From assembly GCA_016218715.1 (NCBI GenBank), contig JACRDG010000025.1, positions 1 to 64,000 on the forward strand: 64,000 bases of DNA, written 5' to 3'. The notes below the pieces were generated by a model. That model had not been told where the DNA came from. It saw nothing but the letters and a program-made list of their open reading frames with translations, and did not search any database. This DNA comes from Desulfomonile tiedjei (GTDB taxonomy: Bacteria; Desulfobacterota; Desulfomonilia; Desulfomonilales; Desulfomonilaceae). Positions 51,377 through 60,598 of the stretch are shown here, piece by piece; position 1 is the first letter of the stretch; each line of letters opens with the position of its first letter. The position numbers and the translations under genes were made by a program.

Positions 51377-51940
51377 TCAGCGGACGCTGTTGAAGAGCTT
51401 CGCTTTGATGCGGGTGGACTCCTCGGAGTCGCGAAGGGATTGGCGAACCTTCCCGTCTTTGGTGGCGTGGAGGAGATCCCTCGACACAATGTGCACCGCA
51501 TAGGCTTGAAAGGTCTCACTATTCGAATGGGAGTCCCAAGCAGGAACGACCTCCAGGATGACGTCCTTTTCCACCAGGAGTCCATATTCATCTTTGTACG
51601 GCCCGCGCACGGGGCCGACCGCGTAGTAGCGGCGGTGTGAGCTGAAAAACCGTTCCTGCGACAGGATCGCCTTGTCCAAGCTCGTTCTGGCCATTCCTTG
51701 CCATTCGGCCATCTTTGCCGTCAGAAGGTAGTCGAAAGCGAGATGCGCCATGAAGTAGGCGACGATCGCGTTGATGATGAAGGTCGTCACGGTGAGCTTG
51801 AGGAGTCCGTTAGCTTTGATCGACACCCGACGCCCGATGACGTACAGCCACAGTACATACAGCGTCGGGGAAAAGACCAGTACGATCAAGCACAAATAGA
51901 CGGTCCCGAGGAGGATCGATTCAAAGATTGACCACAGCAT
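51377..51940 (-). CDS. membrane-anchored protein, possibly pilin-like
   Basis: The 187-residue product has two hydrophobic helices (about 8-35 and 50-75) and a polar C-terminal domain with SQERFFSSHRRYYAVGPVRGPY, which recalls the variable region of type IV pilin-like or related secreted proteins. The ATG at 51940 has GGAGGCGGCG before it; an in-frame GTG at 51964 is the alternative. It precedes the large fusion protein gene in the same direction by 266 bp. The assignment is tentative. Confidence 0.55.
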   Translation of the reverse strand: MLWSIFESILLGTVYLCLIVLVFSPTLYVLWLYVIGRRVSIKANGLLKLTVTTFIINAIVAYFMAHLAFDYLLTAKMAEWQGMARTSLDKAILSQERFFSSHRRYYAVGPVRGPYKDEYGLLVEKDVILEVVPAWDSHSNSETFQAYAVHIVSRDLLHATKDGKVRQSLRDSEESTRIKAKLFNSVR

Positions 51941-52000
51941 CGCCGCCTCCGATGCGGACTTCACCGATGCCCGACGTTTCAGGCCGCTTGGCCTGTACCA

Positions 52001-52954
52001 TTATTGCATCGGCGTTCCGGTCTCTTCTCCGCAGGGGCTGAAGTCAGGCGAAAGGCGCAGCTCTCCCCAGCGGGAAAACAGTTTGTTCTTTTGCTCAATA
52101 ATTCTCTCAGCCTGCTGCTGAACCACCTCATGCAATTCCGGGGATACTCGGACTTGTTCGAGATCCTCAAAGCTCATGAATGCGAGCAACCGGAGAGCGA
52201 GCGACAGAGGAGAATAGGGGCTCAGCACCACTACTTTCTTGACCGAGTACCGACTGATCCATTTCGGATGGTCATAGATCGCTGCGAGAACCTTCGGCGA
52301 GGTCGGCCTGGTCGCGCCGATCATCACCACGTCCTTCTCCGTCAGCCGCGGGTTGTCGAGGAGTTGACGAATCACGCGATGATCCTGATCCCTGGCGATC
52401 CGCTGAATGAGCCTGAAGTCCGGTCTCCGCGCCAGTGCCTTGCGCATTCCCAACGGGGTCTCTTTCAGGGCACCATCGAGAAAGGGCTGATGCGGGATTT
52501 CGCGTGAACCTTCGTGGGGGAGATCCAGCAGAATCGCTACCAGAGAATATTCGCCCCGTGACTGGGCTTCGTCGACCAGTTGCGACATTCGACCGCTGCC
52601 CAGGATCGCGGCGAGAATTCCGGTGACAATCAGTCCGTTGTACAGCCTGACAAAGTCCTCGTCACTCTTGAGAACTCTTTCCCAGATCACTCCCAGAACA
52701 TCCACCGCCAGCTCGTTTTCCACCTCTTTCAACCGCTGGGCAAGGGCGTAGCTCCGTTGCCGGACGTCGCTGATCCGGGAAAGACGCAGGACTAACCCCT
52801 CGACAAGAGGGTATCTTTCCTCCTCATGCATCATCGAAGTCCAAAGGTCCTCGTCTCCGCCTCCACGGACGGGGCTCGCGCGCAACCCGCGCGAGCGTTG
52901 GGACCGGGACGCTTGCTTCGCACCCTTTCGGGCTGACTGCTTCCGGGGTTTCAT
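52001..52954 (-). CDS. helical-repeat protein of unknown function
   Basis: The 317-residue protein begins with a basic tail (about 1-30) and continues as an all-helical solenoid with repeated patterns such as KALARRPDFRLIQRIA and QLLDNPRLTEKDVVMIGA (about 165-200), similar to leucine-rich-variant or DUF2336-like repeats. No signal peptide. It may be a cytosolic scaffold. It lies 60 bp upstream of the membrane protein gene, in the same direction, and diverges from the HAD-like gene. Confidence 0.6.
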   Translation of the reverse strand: MKPRKQSARKGAKQASRSQRSRGLRASPVRGGGDEDLWTSMMHEEERYPLVEGLVLRLSRISDVRQRSYALAQRLKEVENELAVDVLGVIWERVLKSDEDFVRLYNGLIVTGILAAILGSGRMSQLVDEAQSRGEYSLVAILLDLPHEGSREIPHQPFLDGALKETPLGMRKALARRPDFRLIQRIARDQDHRVIRQLLDNPRLTEKDVVMIGATRPTSPKVLAAIYDHPKWISRYSVKKVVVLSPYSPLSLALRLLAFMSFEDLEQVRVSPELHEVVQQQAERIIEQKNKLFSRWGELRLSPDFSPCGEETGTPMQ

Positions 52955-53006
52955 TTTCCGGAAGAACTGATACCATACTACTTAATATAGCAGGAGCGAA
53001 CCGACA

Positions 53007-53570
53007 ATGAAAATAGCCTTCGATGTGGATGGGGTCGTTCTCAGATCGATCGACGTTATCCTGGACTACATCAACAGAGTTGCAAATCGAAACCTCCGCG
53101 TGGACGACCTTACGGCATGGGACCTCGAGCCGCTGAATATTGACCTCCGAACGCTTCATGCCGCGGTGCAACACATGTACGCTCAGCCGTCGGTTGAAAA
53201 CTACTCCGGCGCCGTGGAGGTCCTCTCCCGAATCTATCAGACAACCCGAGATCCTCTCTTGTTCATTACCGGCCGTGCGGACCCGGAAACGGCATTACGC
53301 CAACTGCAAGTACTCCCCTGGAATCCCACGGTCCCGGAAATGGTGGTGACGGGAGGTACGCGGGACAAGCGCGCCTACCTCGCTGAACGAGCGGTCGATT
53401 TTATCGTGGAGGACGATCCCGCGTACTTGCAGGCTTACCTTGACGCGGGATTCGGCGTGGGTCTGATGCTTCGGCCCTGGAATCGCCAGTCGGCATTGAG
53501 CGTAACCAGGAGATTTGAAGGGTGGCAAGACGTGGAACTGTGGTTCAGCGGATTGCGGGAGCAATCATAG
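53007..53570 (+). CDS. HAD-superfamily hydrolase-like protein
   Basis: The 187-residue product begins MKIAFDVDGVVL, HAD motif I with the nucleophile Asp, contains FITGR (motif II Thr, about 91-95), a Lys region, and IVEDDP (motif IV, about 132-137). It resembles 5'-nucleotidases and related phosphatases. AGGAG precedes the ATG. It diverges from the helical-repeat gene and precedes the pspA-like operon by 119 bp. Substrate unknown. Confidence 0.8.
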   Translation: MKIAFDVDGVVLRSIDVILDYINRVANRNLRVDDLTAWDLEPLNIDLRTLHAAVQHMYAQPSVENYSGAVEVLSRIYQTTRDPLLFITGRADPETALRQLQVLPWNPTVPEMVVTGGTRDKRAYLAERAVDFIVEDDPAYLQAYLDAGFGVGLMLRPWNRQSALSVTRRFEGWQDVELWFSGLREQS

Positions 53571-53593
53571 GAAGGTCGCGCAGGAGAATATCC

Positions 53594-53622
53594 TTGATCG
53601 GTACTGCGGGCCGGTATATACA
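53594..53622 (+). promoter_or_regulatory. candidate sigma-70 promoter of the pspA-AAA-tsaD operon
   Basis: TTGATC (53594-53599), 17-bp spacer and TATACA (53617-53622) lie about 68 bp before the start of the PspA-like gene. No sigma-54 site typical of enterobacterial psp promoters is visible. Confidence 0.5.
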
Positions 53623-53689
53623 ATAAGGTTGTGAAAAGATGGGGAAATGCGCGGTCGCGACCTGCCAATGAGACTCAGGGAGGAGTGAG

Positions 53690-54430
53690 ATGGGCTTTTT
53701 CGGGAAACTTTGGGCGCGAATCAGAGGGTTCTTCATAGGGGTCGGTGATGACATCGTCTCGGCAAGTCCCGAGGCAATCAAGGCTACCTATGCATCTGCC
53801 ATCGACGACGCGAAAAAACGGTACAAAGAGATGGAAAAGGCTGTGGCGCTCCTGGCCACTCAGCGAGAAAAGACCGATACTGCGCTGAAAGAACTCGACC
53901 GGGAGGAGGCAGACCTCCAGCGAAAGCTCGAAGGAGCACTGGCAGCGGCGCAGGCCGAACCGGGAAATACCGTGCATCAGGAGGCGGGAGCCCGCTATAT
54001 CACCCGCCTGAAAGAGATCGACGAGAAACAGGCCCAACTTGCCACGGATCTGGAAGGGCAGCAAGTCAGAGTGGAGGAGTATAAGGGCAAGCTTCGGGGC
54101 TTCATGGACGAGATCGAACGGCTCAAACGGGAACAGGGGGAGATGGTGGCGGAATTCGTGTCCGCTCAGCAAATGGTTCAGCTCGAAGATCGCCTCAAGG
54201 GACTCGGCGACACGGCCGTCGACGAATCTCTCGTCGCGATCCGGGATAAGGTGGCCGGCCTGCGATCGAGGGCCAAGATCGCTGCCGAAATGAGAGGTTC
54301 CACTCTCCCCAGCCAGGACACGGCCTACGAGAAGATGGGCAAAGAGAAGGAAGCCGCGGCACGCTTTGAGGAGTTGCTCAAAGCGCGCACCGCGCCCAGA
54401 ACGGAAACGAAGGAACGAGATCTCGGATAA
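53690..54430 (+). CDS. PspA/IM30-like protein (ESCRT-III-related)
   Basis: The 246-residue protein has the PspA/IM30 layout: an amphipathic N-terminal helix (GFFGKLWARIRGFF), then long coiled-coil helices (about 30-170) with A-x-x-x-K and heptad patterns, and C-terminal helices (about 175-230). Known members form membrane-remodelling polymers that repair or protect the inner membrane and are structurally related to ESCRT-III. GGAGGAG precedes the ATG. The AAA+ gene follows 36 bp downstream, which suggests a dedicated partner, as Vps4 is for ESCRT-III. Confidence 0.82.
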   Translation: MGFFGKLWARIRGFFIGVGDDIVSASPEAIKATYASAIDDAKKRYKEMEKAVALLATQREKTDTALKELDREEADLQRKLEGALAAAQAEPGNTVHQEAGARYITRLKEIDEKQAQLATDLEGQQVRVEEYKGKLRGFMDEIERLKREQGEMVAEFVSAQQMVQLEDRLKGLGDTAVDESLVAIRDKVAGLRSRAKIAAEMRGSTLPSQDTAYEKMGKEKEAAARFEELLKARTAPRTETKERDLG

Positions 54431-54466
54431 GACCAGGGCTCCAAGGAGACCCCTCACAAGATTCAC

Positions 54467-56257
54467 ATGACAACCCAAGAAGATCCCATCGCCGCTGTAC
54501 CGACCGCGGGCACGGAAGCGGGAGCGTACGCTCAACGCCCTGCGTTTGCGGAAAGAATTATCGAGAAATACGTTTCCGCTCAGTCCAACATCTTCCTGGT
54601 CTATGGGAACACGAAGGATATTTATCCCGTCGAACCGAATCGGTATGTCAATCTCGTAGACTTCTTCGTCGAGGCCCTCATCAAGCCGACGCGGCCCGAC
54701 GCACCCCGCATCGTCATCATCTACGATCCTGCCGAAGGGATCACGTTCCTCAATCCGATGGACAAGTTGCTGGTCGGTCGTGAGATCGGTGAGAGCCGGC
54801 TGGAGAAGGTTGTTTCCAGTTCCCGAACCGATGTCGGGACCGCATGCGCGGCATTGCGGGAGTTCACCCGACTCAACCTAATGATCCCCGCCTCCAGCGA
54901 TCCCGCACGCAAGATCAGGAAGGACTTCGCTATCATCATACGATATGGGGAGGCGGTCGCGCCGGCGTCGCGGGACGAGCTTCTGTTCGATGCGGATCGC
55001 GTCAGGGTCGTCACCCTGGAGAACTGGTTTTCCGACAGCGCGTTTGTCGCTTCGTCCGACATTCTGTTCCTGATCGGCGAAACGCTCAGCGGAATCAGTG
55101 ACCGCGTCGTCGATCTGCCCTACGTATCGACGATCAAGATTGACCGGCCCAACGAAGACGAAAGACGCTCCTACATGGATTACGTGATGAAGACGGAAAC
55201 GGTGGAAGTAGCAGACCCCGTCTCGCAAGTGGTGCTCAGTTCCGCGGGATTGACGCTCCTCTCGATGCGACAGATCTTCCGTCAGGCACGGTACAAGGCC
55301 CAAACAATCACCCCGCAGCTCCTCGCGGAGAAGACGAAAGAGATCATCGAAAAGGAACTGGAAGGTCACATCGAATTCCCGGATCTCACCTACGGGTTCG
55401 AGAAGGTCATCGGAGCGTCTCGACTCGTGAAGAAACTGAACCAACTCAAGGCATGCTTGCAGGGTGGGGATCCGGAACTCATGCCGGTGGGCATTCTCGT
55501 TCCCGGCGCCAACGGGGTAGGGAAGACCTTCATCTACCGAGCGTTTGCCAAGGAGTGCGGCTGGGTCGCGGTGGTGCTCAAGAACGTCAGGGGGCCGTAT
55601 GTCGGGCAGACGGAAAAGAACTGGGAACGCATACGCTCCGTCCTCGAGTCGATGGGGAGCGTCATGGTGATCTACGACGAGGCTGACACCGAAATTGGCG
55701 GTCGAAGCGCCCAGACACACGACGTTGACCGGAGGCTCTTCGGCAATATCCTCAAAATGATGTCTGAACCGAGGAACCGGGGAAGGATCGTCTGGATCAT
55801 TATCACCGCTCGGCCGGATCGCCTCGAGCCGGACATCAAACGCTCGGGAAGGGCAGGCGAGCATCTCCCGGTGTTCGACAGTGAAGGGGAGGAGAAGGAG
55901 GCCTTTCTCCACCACATCCTCAAGCAGGCCGTCATCGAATTGGATGCCTTTACGACCGATCAGAAAGCGGAGTTCTTGGAACTGACTTCCGGCTATTTCC
56001 CCGCGGATTTCGATCACCTGATCACTGCGGTCAAACGGCGAAGGCTCGTCGAGGGAAGCCTTTCCCCCGAAATGATCGTCGAAGAGGTCAAAGACTTCAT
56101 CCCGGCCGACGTGGCCCGCCAGAGGGAGTACCAGGAACTCCTCGCGGTTCTCGAATGCACATCCCGGGAGCTTCTCCCGGATCGTTACGCCAAGCTTTCC
56201 CGAGAAGAGGTCGAGATGAGGGTTCGAGAGATCAAGGCCATGACAGGGCAGGTTTGA
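54467..56257 (+). CDS. two-part AAA+ ATPase partner of the PspA-like protein
   Basis: The 596-residue protein has an N-terminal half (about 20-290) resembling an AAA fold without intact Walker motifs (NIFLVYGNTKDIYP; IVIIYDPAEG). A C-terminal active AAA+ module (about 320-530) carries Walker A GANGVGKT (347-354), Walker B VMVIYDEAD (399-407), a sensor-like IIITARPD and a possible Arg finger in SGRAGEH. A helical tail follows. It lies in the PspA-like operon, and its TGA overlaps the tsaD start (TGATG), implying translational coupling. The likely role is ATP-driven remodelling of the PspA polymer, as an inference from the pairing. Confidence 0.85.
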   Translation: MTTQEDPIAAVPTAGTEAGAYAQRPAFAERIIEKYVSAQSNIFLVYGNTKDIYPVEPNRYVNLVDFFVEALIKPTRPDAPRIVIIYDPAEGITFLNPMDKLLVGREIGESRLEKVVSSSRTDVGTACAALREFTRLNLMIPASSDPARKIRKDFAIIIRYGEAVAPASRDELLFDADRVRVVTLENWFSDSAFVASSDILFLIGETLSGISDRVVDLPYVSTIKIDRPNEDERRSYMDYVMKTETVEVADPVSQVVLSSAGLTLLSMRQIFRQARYKAQTITPQLLAEKTKEIIEKELEGHIEFPDLTYGFEKVIGASRLVKKLNQLKACLQGGDPELMPVGILVPGANGVGKTFIYRAFAKECGWVAVVLKNVRGPYVGQTEKNWERIRSVLESMGSVMVIYDEADTEIGGRSAQTHDVDRRLFGNILKMMSEPRNRGRIVWIIITARPDRLEPDIKRSGRAGEHLPVFDSEGEEKEAFLHHILKQAVIELDAFTTDQKAEFLELTSGYFPADFDHLITAVKRRRLVEGSLSPEMIVEEVKDFIPADVARQREYQELLAVLECTSRELLPDRYAKLSREEVEMRVREIKAMTGQV

Positions 56258-57312
56258 TGCTGGTGCTGGCGATCGAAACCTCGTGCGACGAGACCGCTGC
56301 CTCGGTGGTGCTGGACGGTACCCGCATCCTTTCGGATGTGGTGGTATCTCAGATGGAAATTCACCGGGAGTTCGGCGGAGTGGTACCGGAGTTGGCTTCC
56401 AGGAAGCACATCGAGGCCATATCGCTCGTGGTGGAAGAGGCCCTCGTTCGGGCGAACGTCACTCCCCAACGAATTGAGGCGATCGGCGTTACCAGAGGAC
56501 CCGGGCTGATCGGCTGTCTCCTCGTCGGAATCGCAACAGCAAAGGGCATGGCCTTGGCACTCGACATCCCGATGTGCGGGGTGCATCACCTCCACGCTCA
56601 CCTTTTCGCTGTCTTGCTGGACAGGCCGGACGTAGTCTTTCCGTTTGTGGGCCTGGTGGTTTCAGGTGGCCACACGAGCCTCTTCCACGTGAAGAGTCCC
56701 CTCGATATCCAACTCGTTGGCAAGACGCGGGACGACGCGGCCGGTGAGGCCTTTGACAAGGTGGCCAAACTCCTCGGTTTGGGGTATCCTGGCGGACCGA
56801 TTATCGAGGAAGTGGCCCAAGGCGTCGATCCAGGGTCGGTCCGCTTCCCTCGTGCGCTCATGGAAAAGAATAACCTCGATTTCTCGTTTTCCGGCCTCAA
56901 GACCGCCGTCTTGAAGCGTGTGGAAGGGCTGTTCGAAGTCAAACAACGGAACGATCGGTCTGGAAGCTTCCATCCCCTCGTACCTCCAGTGCGTTTGCAG
57001 GAAGCGCGGAACGAGATTCGGGAGGTTGCCGCAGCGTTCCAGGAAGCAGTGGTCGAGACGCTGGTGGTGAAGGGGTTACGCTGCGCGGAGAAGTATGCTT
57101 CCGAGAAGCTGGTGGTGTGCGGCGGCGTCGCAGCCAACCGGACTTTGCGGCGGAGGATGACCGAGGAGGCCGCCCGGCTGGGTATCGAACCCGTGTTCCC
57201 ACCGATCAGGTTGTGTACGGACAACGCTGCCATGGTAGCGGCTCGCGCCGACGCGCTCCTCGCGGCCGGGAAGACCGATGATCTCGGGTTCGGTGCCCTG
57301 AGTCGGTGGTAA
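56257..57312 (+). CDS. tsaD: tRNA N6-threonylcarbamoyladenosine transferase TsaD
   Basis: The 351-residue enzyme installs the t6A modification at A37 of ANN-decoding tRNAs, with TsaB, TsaC and TsaE. LAIETSCDETAAS at the start, the metal-binding HLHAH (about 111-115), SGGHTS, DDAAGEAFDKVAKLLGLGYPGGP (about 158-180) and CGGVAANR (about 289-296) are diagnostic. The ATG overlaps the upstream stop codon by one base. Its place behind a PspA/AAA pair is unusual, but tsaD is often in varied operons. Confidence 0.97.
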   Translation: MLVLAIETSCDETAASVVLDGTRILSDVVVSQMEIHREFGGVVPELASRKHIEAISLVVEEALVRANVTPQRIEAIGVTRGPGLIGCLLVGIATAKGMALALDIPMCGVHHLHAHLFAVLLDRPDVVFPFVGLVVSGGHTSLFHVKSPLDIQLVGKTRDDAAGEAFDKVAKLLGLGYPGGPIIEEVAQGVDPGSVRFPRALMEKNNLDFSFSGLKTAVLKRVEGLFEVKQRNDRSGSFHPLVPPVRLQEARNEIREVAAAFQEAVVETLVVKGLRCAEKYASEKLVVCGGVAANRTLRRRMTEEAARLGIEPVFPPIRLCTDNAAMVAARADALLAAGKTDDLGFGALSRW

Positions 57313-57447
57313 AGTGGGGCTCACTGAAAGCGGTTCTATCATCGAGGGCTCATTGGGTCTCGATTGGTTGAGCGCGGCGAATCTCGCGGCACGGCACTAC
57401 AACCGTGTCAGGCGAGCGTGCAGGCCGAATACATCGTGGAGGATGCT

Positions 57448-57969
57448 ATGACGCAGGTCAAAAAAAGGATCCTTTTTGACGCCGAGACGATTGGTGCACG
57501 AGTCAAAGAGCTCGCGACGGAGATCTCGACGAATCACCCCGATGGGAACCTGCTCCTGATCGGCCTACTGAAAGGCTCGTTCGTGTTCCTCGCTGATCTG
57601 GTTCGACACCTCACCGTGCCCTGCGAGATCGATTTTGCGAGGGTCGCCTCCTACGGAACTGGAACGGTCAGCAGTGGCACCCTCGAGATCATCATGGATG
57701 TCCAGACGCCGATAAGAGGCAAAGACGTCATTCTGGTGGATGACATTGTGGACACCGGCCTGACCCTCAGCGAATACAGAAAGCGGATCGAGCAGGAAGA
57801 TCCGCGATGCCTGGAAGTCGCAGCGCTCGTGGACAAGGCCGCGAGGAGGGACAAGCATGTGAATCTGGACTATTGCGGCTTCCAGATTGATGAAGGTTTC
57901 TTGGTCGGGTACGGCCTGGACTGCAACGAGCAGTTTCGTCACTTGGATTCCATCTGTGTCCTCGAATAG
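57448..57969 (+). CDS. hpt: hypoxanthine phosphoribosyltransferase
   Basis: The 173-residue purine salvage enzyme shows the PRPP-binding motif VILVDDIVDTGLTL (about 94-107), LIGLLKGSFVF near the N-terminus, SYGTGTVSSG and the late FLVGYGLD segment. It converts hypoxanthine or guanine to IMP or GMP. GGAGG precedes the ATG at 57448. It follows tsaD by 135 bp. Confidence 0.95.
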   Translation: MTQVKKRILFDAETIGARVKELATEISTNHPDGNLLLIGLLKGSFVFLADLVRHLTVPCEIDFARVASYGTGTVSSGTLEIIMDVQTPIRGKDVILVDDIVDTGLTLSEYRKRIEQEDPRCLEVAALVDKAARRDKHVNLDYCGFQIDEGFLVGYGLDCNEQFRHLDSICVLE

Positions 57970-58096
57970 GTGATGTTCCAGGGGGGCCATGATCCTGACC
58001 TGTCCTTTTCCAGCCCATTAGGTGTCAACTTCAGGCGTGCCGCGAGATTCACAGAGCGGCACTATGAGAGCCAAGCGTCCACGGGGACATACCAAG

Positions 58097-59119
58097 ATGA
58101 TACAGCCTGACCTGATCAATCGCTCCCAGACTGTCATCAGGGCTTTGATGGCGGTTGTGTTCGTCCTGGTAATCGGCACGGCAGGTTATGTCTTCATCGA
58201 GGGGTGGTCTGTCCTGGACAGCTTCTTCATGACGGTCATAACCATTACCACCATCGGATTCGAGGTACTTCACCCGCTGAGTCGGAACGGGGTTCTGTTC
58301 ACCCTGTTCATCGTCTTCGCGGGGATCGGTATCGTGGGGTACTCGGCGCTTGCCGTGGCGCGTATGCTCGTCGAAGGTGACGTCGAAAGGATAATTACAA
58401 GGCGGCGCACCATGAAAGAGATCCAGAAGCTAAGAAACCATTTTGTCGTGTGCGGATTCGGCCGTATGGGCAGCTTTATCTGCCAGGAATTGCGGGAACG
58501 AAGCCTTCCGTTCGTGGTGATCGAACACGAGCCGGAACGGCAGGACAAGGCTCTCCAGGCCGGTTTCAATCTTTCTCCGGGCGATGCCACGGAAGAAGAC
58601 GTGATGCTTCAAGCGGGGATCAAACATGCTCGCGCGCTGGTCGCAGTGCTCGACTCTGACGCGGCCAATGTTTACACGGTGTTGACCGCCAGGGAACTCA
58701 ACCCTCAGCTGGAAATCATTGCCAGGGCAGGAGAAGAGTCGGCCCAAAAGAAGCTGCTCAGAGCCGGTGCCAACCGCGTCATCAGTCCGTACAAGATCGG
58801 CGGAATACGACTGGTCATGGGGATTCTCAAGCCCGCGGTCATGAGCTTCCTCGAGGTGGCGTTTGACCACAAGCAGTTGGACCTCGAGCTGGAACAGATA
58901 GGGGTCGCCGAGCGTTCGGTGTACTCCGAACAGAGGCTTGTTGACACGGGGATTCGAAGGGATATGGACCTGATCATCATCGCTATCAAGAAGCAGGACG
59001 GCCAGATGGTATTCAATCCGGGCCCGTACACGGTTATCGAAGGCGGCGATACGCTCATTGCCATGGGTGACAAGAGCAGTCTCGCGGTCCTCGAACAGAA
59101 AGCGGGGGAGAATCTCTGA
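58097..59119 (+). CDS. potassium channel with RCK (TrkA-N) domain
   Basis: The 340-residue protein has two membrane helices (about 10-32 and 68-92) around a pore loop, then a RCK/TrkA-N NAD-binding domain (VVCGFGRMGSFI, about 116-127) and a TrkA-C domain (about 265-340). The pore reads TITTIGFEVLHPLS: the GYG filter is replaced by GFE, as in a subfamily with G-F-x-E-V. The ATG at 58097 is chosen because the protein then begins directly before helix 1; ATG 58064 and a GTG at 58022 are alternatives. It likely forms a ligand-gated cation channel; ion selectivity is uncertain. Confidence 0.88.
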   Translation: MIQPDLINRSQTVIRALMAVVFVLVIGTAGYVFIEGWSVLDSFFMTVITITTIGFEVLHPLSRNGVLFTLFIVFAGIGIVGYSALAVARMLVEGDVERIITRRRTMKEIQKLRNHFVVCGFGRMGSFICQELRERSLPFVVIEHEPERQDKALQAGFNLSPGDATEEDVMLQAGIKHARALVAVLDSDAANVYTVLTARELNPQLEIIARAGEESAQKKLLRAGANRVISPYKIGGIRLVMGILKPAVMSFLEVAFDHKQLDLELEQIGVAERSVYSEQRLVDTGIRRDMDLIIIAIKKQDGQMVFNPGPYTVIEGGDTLIAMGDKSSLAVLEQKAGENL

Positions 59120-59159
59120 CCGCTGGTTCGGCGTGGAACCAGGAACTCGGCGGCCTCTT

Positions 59160-59285
59160 TCGCAGGTCCGGTCACGTATTTCAGGCAGCCTGGTGGACGG
59201 ACATCTTACCTGTCTCACCAATACAGCCAGTAACGCCGCTGAGATGCACAGGAGCCGCGTCGCGCAGAAATCCCCGACCGTATTC
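59160..59285. repeat. MITE/REP-like dispersed repeat, copy F (partial)
   Basis: The right end ACCGTATTC (59277-59285) and the CACCAATACAGCCAG block match the reverse complement of the left half of copy C. The right half is absent and the left border is decayed. Confidence 0.6.
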
Positions 59286-59296
59286 ATGGATTCGCA

Positions 59297-60418
59297 TTAA
59301 GTGATTTCCTTCCTGTAGATGCGGTATCTCTTGTACGCCCTGCCGCCCACCTCCCGATCGTACTGATTGATCGCGTCGTTGTCTTCCAGGTTCCAGCTCA
59401 ATTCCATAAACTTGTACGCCCGTTCGGTGGCTTTGCGATTCAGATAGTCGAAGGCGACCAGAGAGACGCCCAGTTTCTGATATGCCTTCTTGAAGCCGAA
59501 GAGGAGCCCCCGGTACGCTTTGACTTCACTCTTGAAGCGCAGGATCTTGAACAGCCCCGAGAAACCGATACGCCCATTCAATCGCTGCAGCAAAGGGTTG
59601 ATGTCGGGGAGCACCACAGCGACGCCGGCAGGCTCGTCCTTGTAATAGAGGAAGAACACAAGCTCGGGGTCGGCTATGAGACCAAGATTTCTTGCAGTTT
59701 CCCGCACTTCCTCGTCGGTCGGGGGCACGAAACCCCAGTTTTCCGCCCAGCATTCCCGATAGATGTCGTTGATCAGCCGCGCTTCGTTCAATAAATCCCG
59801 CCGGTTGATGGTTCGGAGACGGATATTGCCGTTCCTCAGTACGCGGCCGGCCAGGCGACGGACCCGTTCGGAGGTGCGAAAGTCCGGCTCCAGAATGTAG
59901 GCGATAAGGTCTTTCTCTTTCCGAAAGCCGTATGCCTGGATCAGGTCGATGTAGTAAGGCGGGTTGTAGGTCATCATGATGGCCGGCGGTGACTCGAACC
60001 CCTCGATGAGCGTTCCGACCTCATAATTGGTAGACGGATTGAGCGGTCCGCGGAAGAACGTCATGCCGCGCTCGCGGACCCATCCCTCCGCCTCGGCAAA
60101 GAGAGCGGCAGCCACCTCGGGGTCGTTCTCGCTTTCAAAGAAACCCCACGCGCCCATCTTCTCGTCATGGAACTGGTTGTAATTTCGGTCTACGATGCCG
60201 GCTATTCTGCCGACGGTCCTACCTCCGCGGCGGGCCAACAGGAGCACGCGCTCGGAAAATTTCCAGAACGGATGTCTTGCGGTATCCAGCAGACGCCGCT
60301 GGATCCATTTGAGCGGCGGCACCCAGTTCGGGTCGTTTCCGTAGATCTTCCACGGAAAGTTCAGGAATTCATCCATTTCCCTACGACCCTGTACGGGTGA
60401 CACGTCAAGGCCCTTCAT
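59297..60418 (-). CDS. GNAT-like N-acyltransferase family protein
   Basis: The 373-residue product resembles the double-GNAT acyltransferase-like family (YghO type): an N-terminal part with RRGGRTVGRIAGIVDRNYN (about 65-83), the segment FFRGPLNPSTNYEVGTLIEGF (about 118-138) and a C-terminal GNAT-like half with VFFLYYKDEPAGVAVVLPDIN and LVAFDYLNRKATERAYKFMEL. The ATG at 60418 follows GGAGGC; longer forms are poor. Substrate unknown. Confidence 0.75.
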   Translation of the reverse strand: MKGLDVSPVQGRREMDEFLNFPWKIYGNDPNWVPPLKWIQRRLLDTARHPFWKFSERVLLLARRGGRTVGRIAGIVDRNYNQFHDEKMGAWGFFESENDPEVAAALFAEAEGWVRERGMTFFRGPLNPSTNYEVGTLIEGFESPPAIMMTYNPPYYIDLIQAYGFRKEKDLIAYILEPDFRTSERVRRLAGRVLRNGNIRLRTINRRDLLNEARLINDIYRECWAENWGFVPPTDEEVRETARNLGLIADPELVFFLYYKDEPAGVAVVLPDINPLLQRLNGRIGFSGLFKILRFKSEVKAYRGLLFGFKKAYQKLGVSLVAFDYLNRKATERAYKFMELSWNLEDNDAINQYDREVGGRAYKRYRIYRKEIT

Positions 60419-60598
60419 ACAGTTGCCTCCGCGTGAGAGTTCTCGTCCTCGTGCTGGAACCAGCATAAGGCCGGTGCGGGCCACAAGGCAAGCTTCAAGG
60501 ACTGTACACGGCTTGCCCGGATACGGTCCTCTCACGTTTTTCTTAGGAACTCTACACTTTATCTGTCTTTTCTTCAACAAATGTGGTAGATTATAAAG

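Noticed and set aside
54878-56017. 379-codon open frame on the minus strand
   Set aside because: It is antisense to the AAA+ gene with intact Walker motifs. No start signal.
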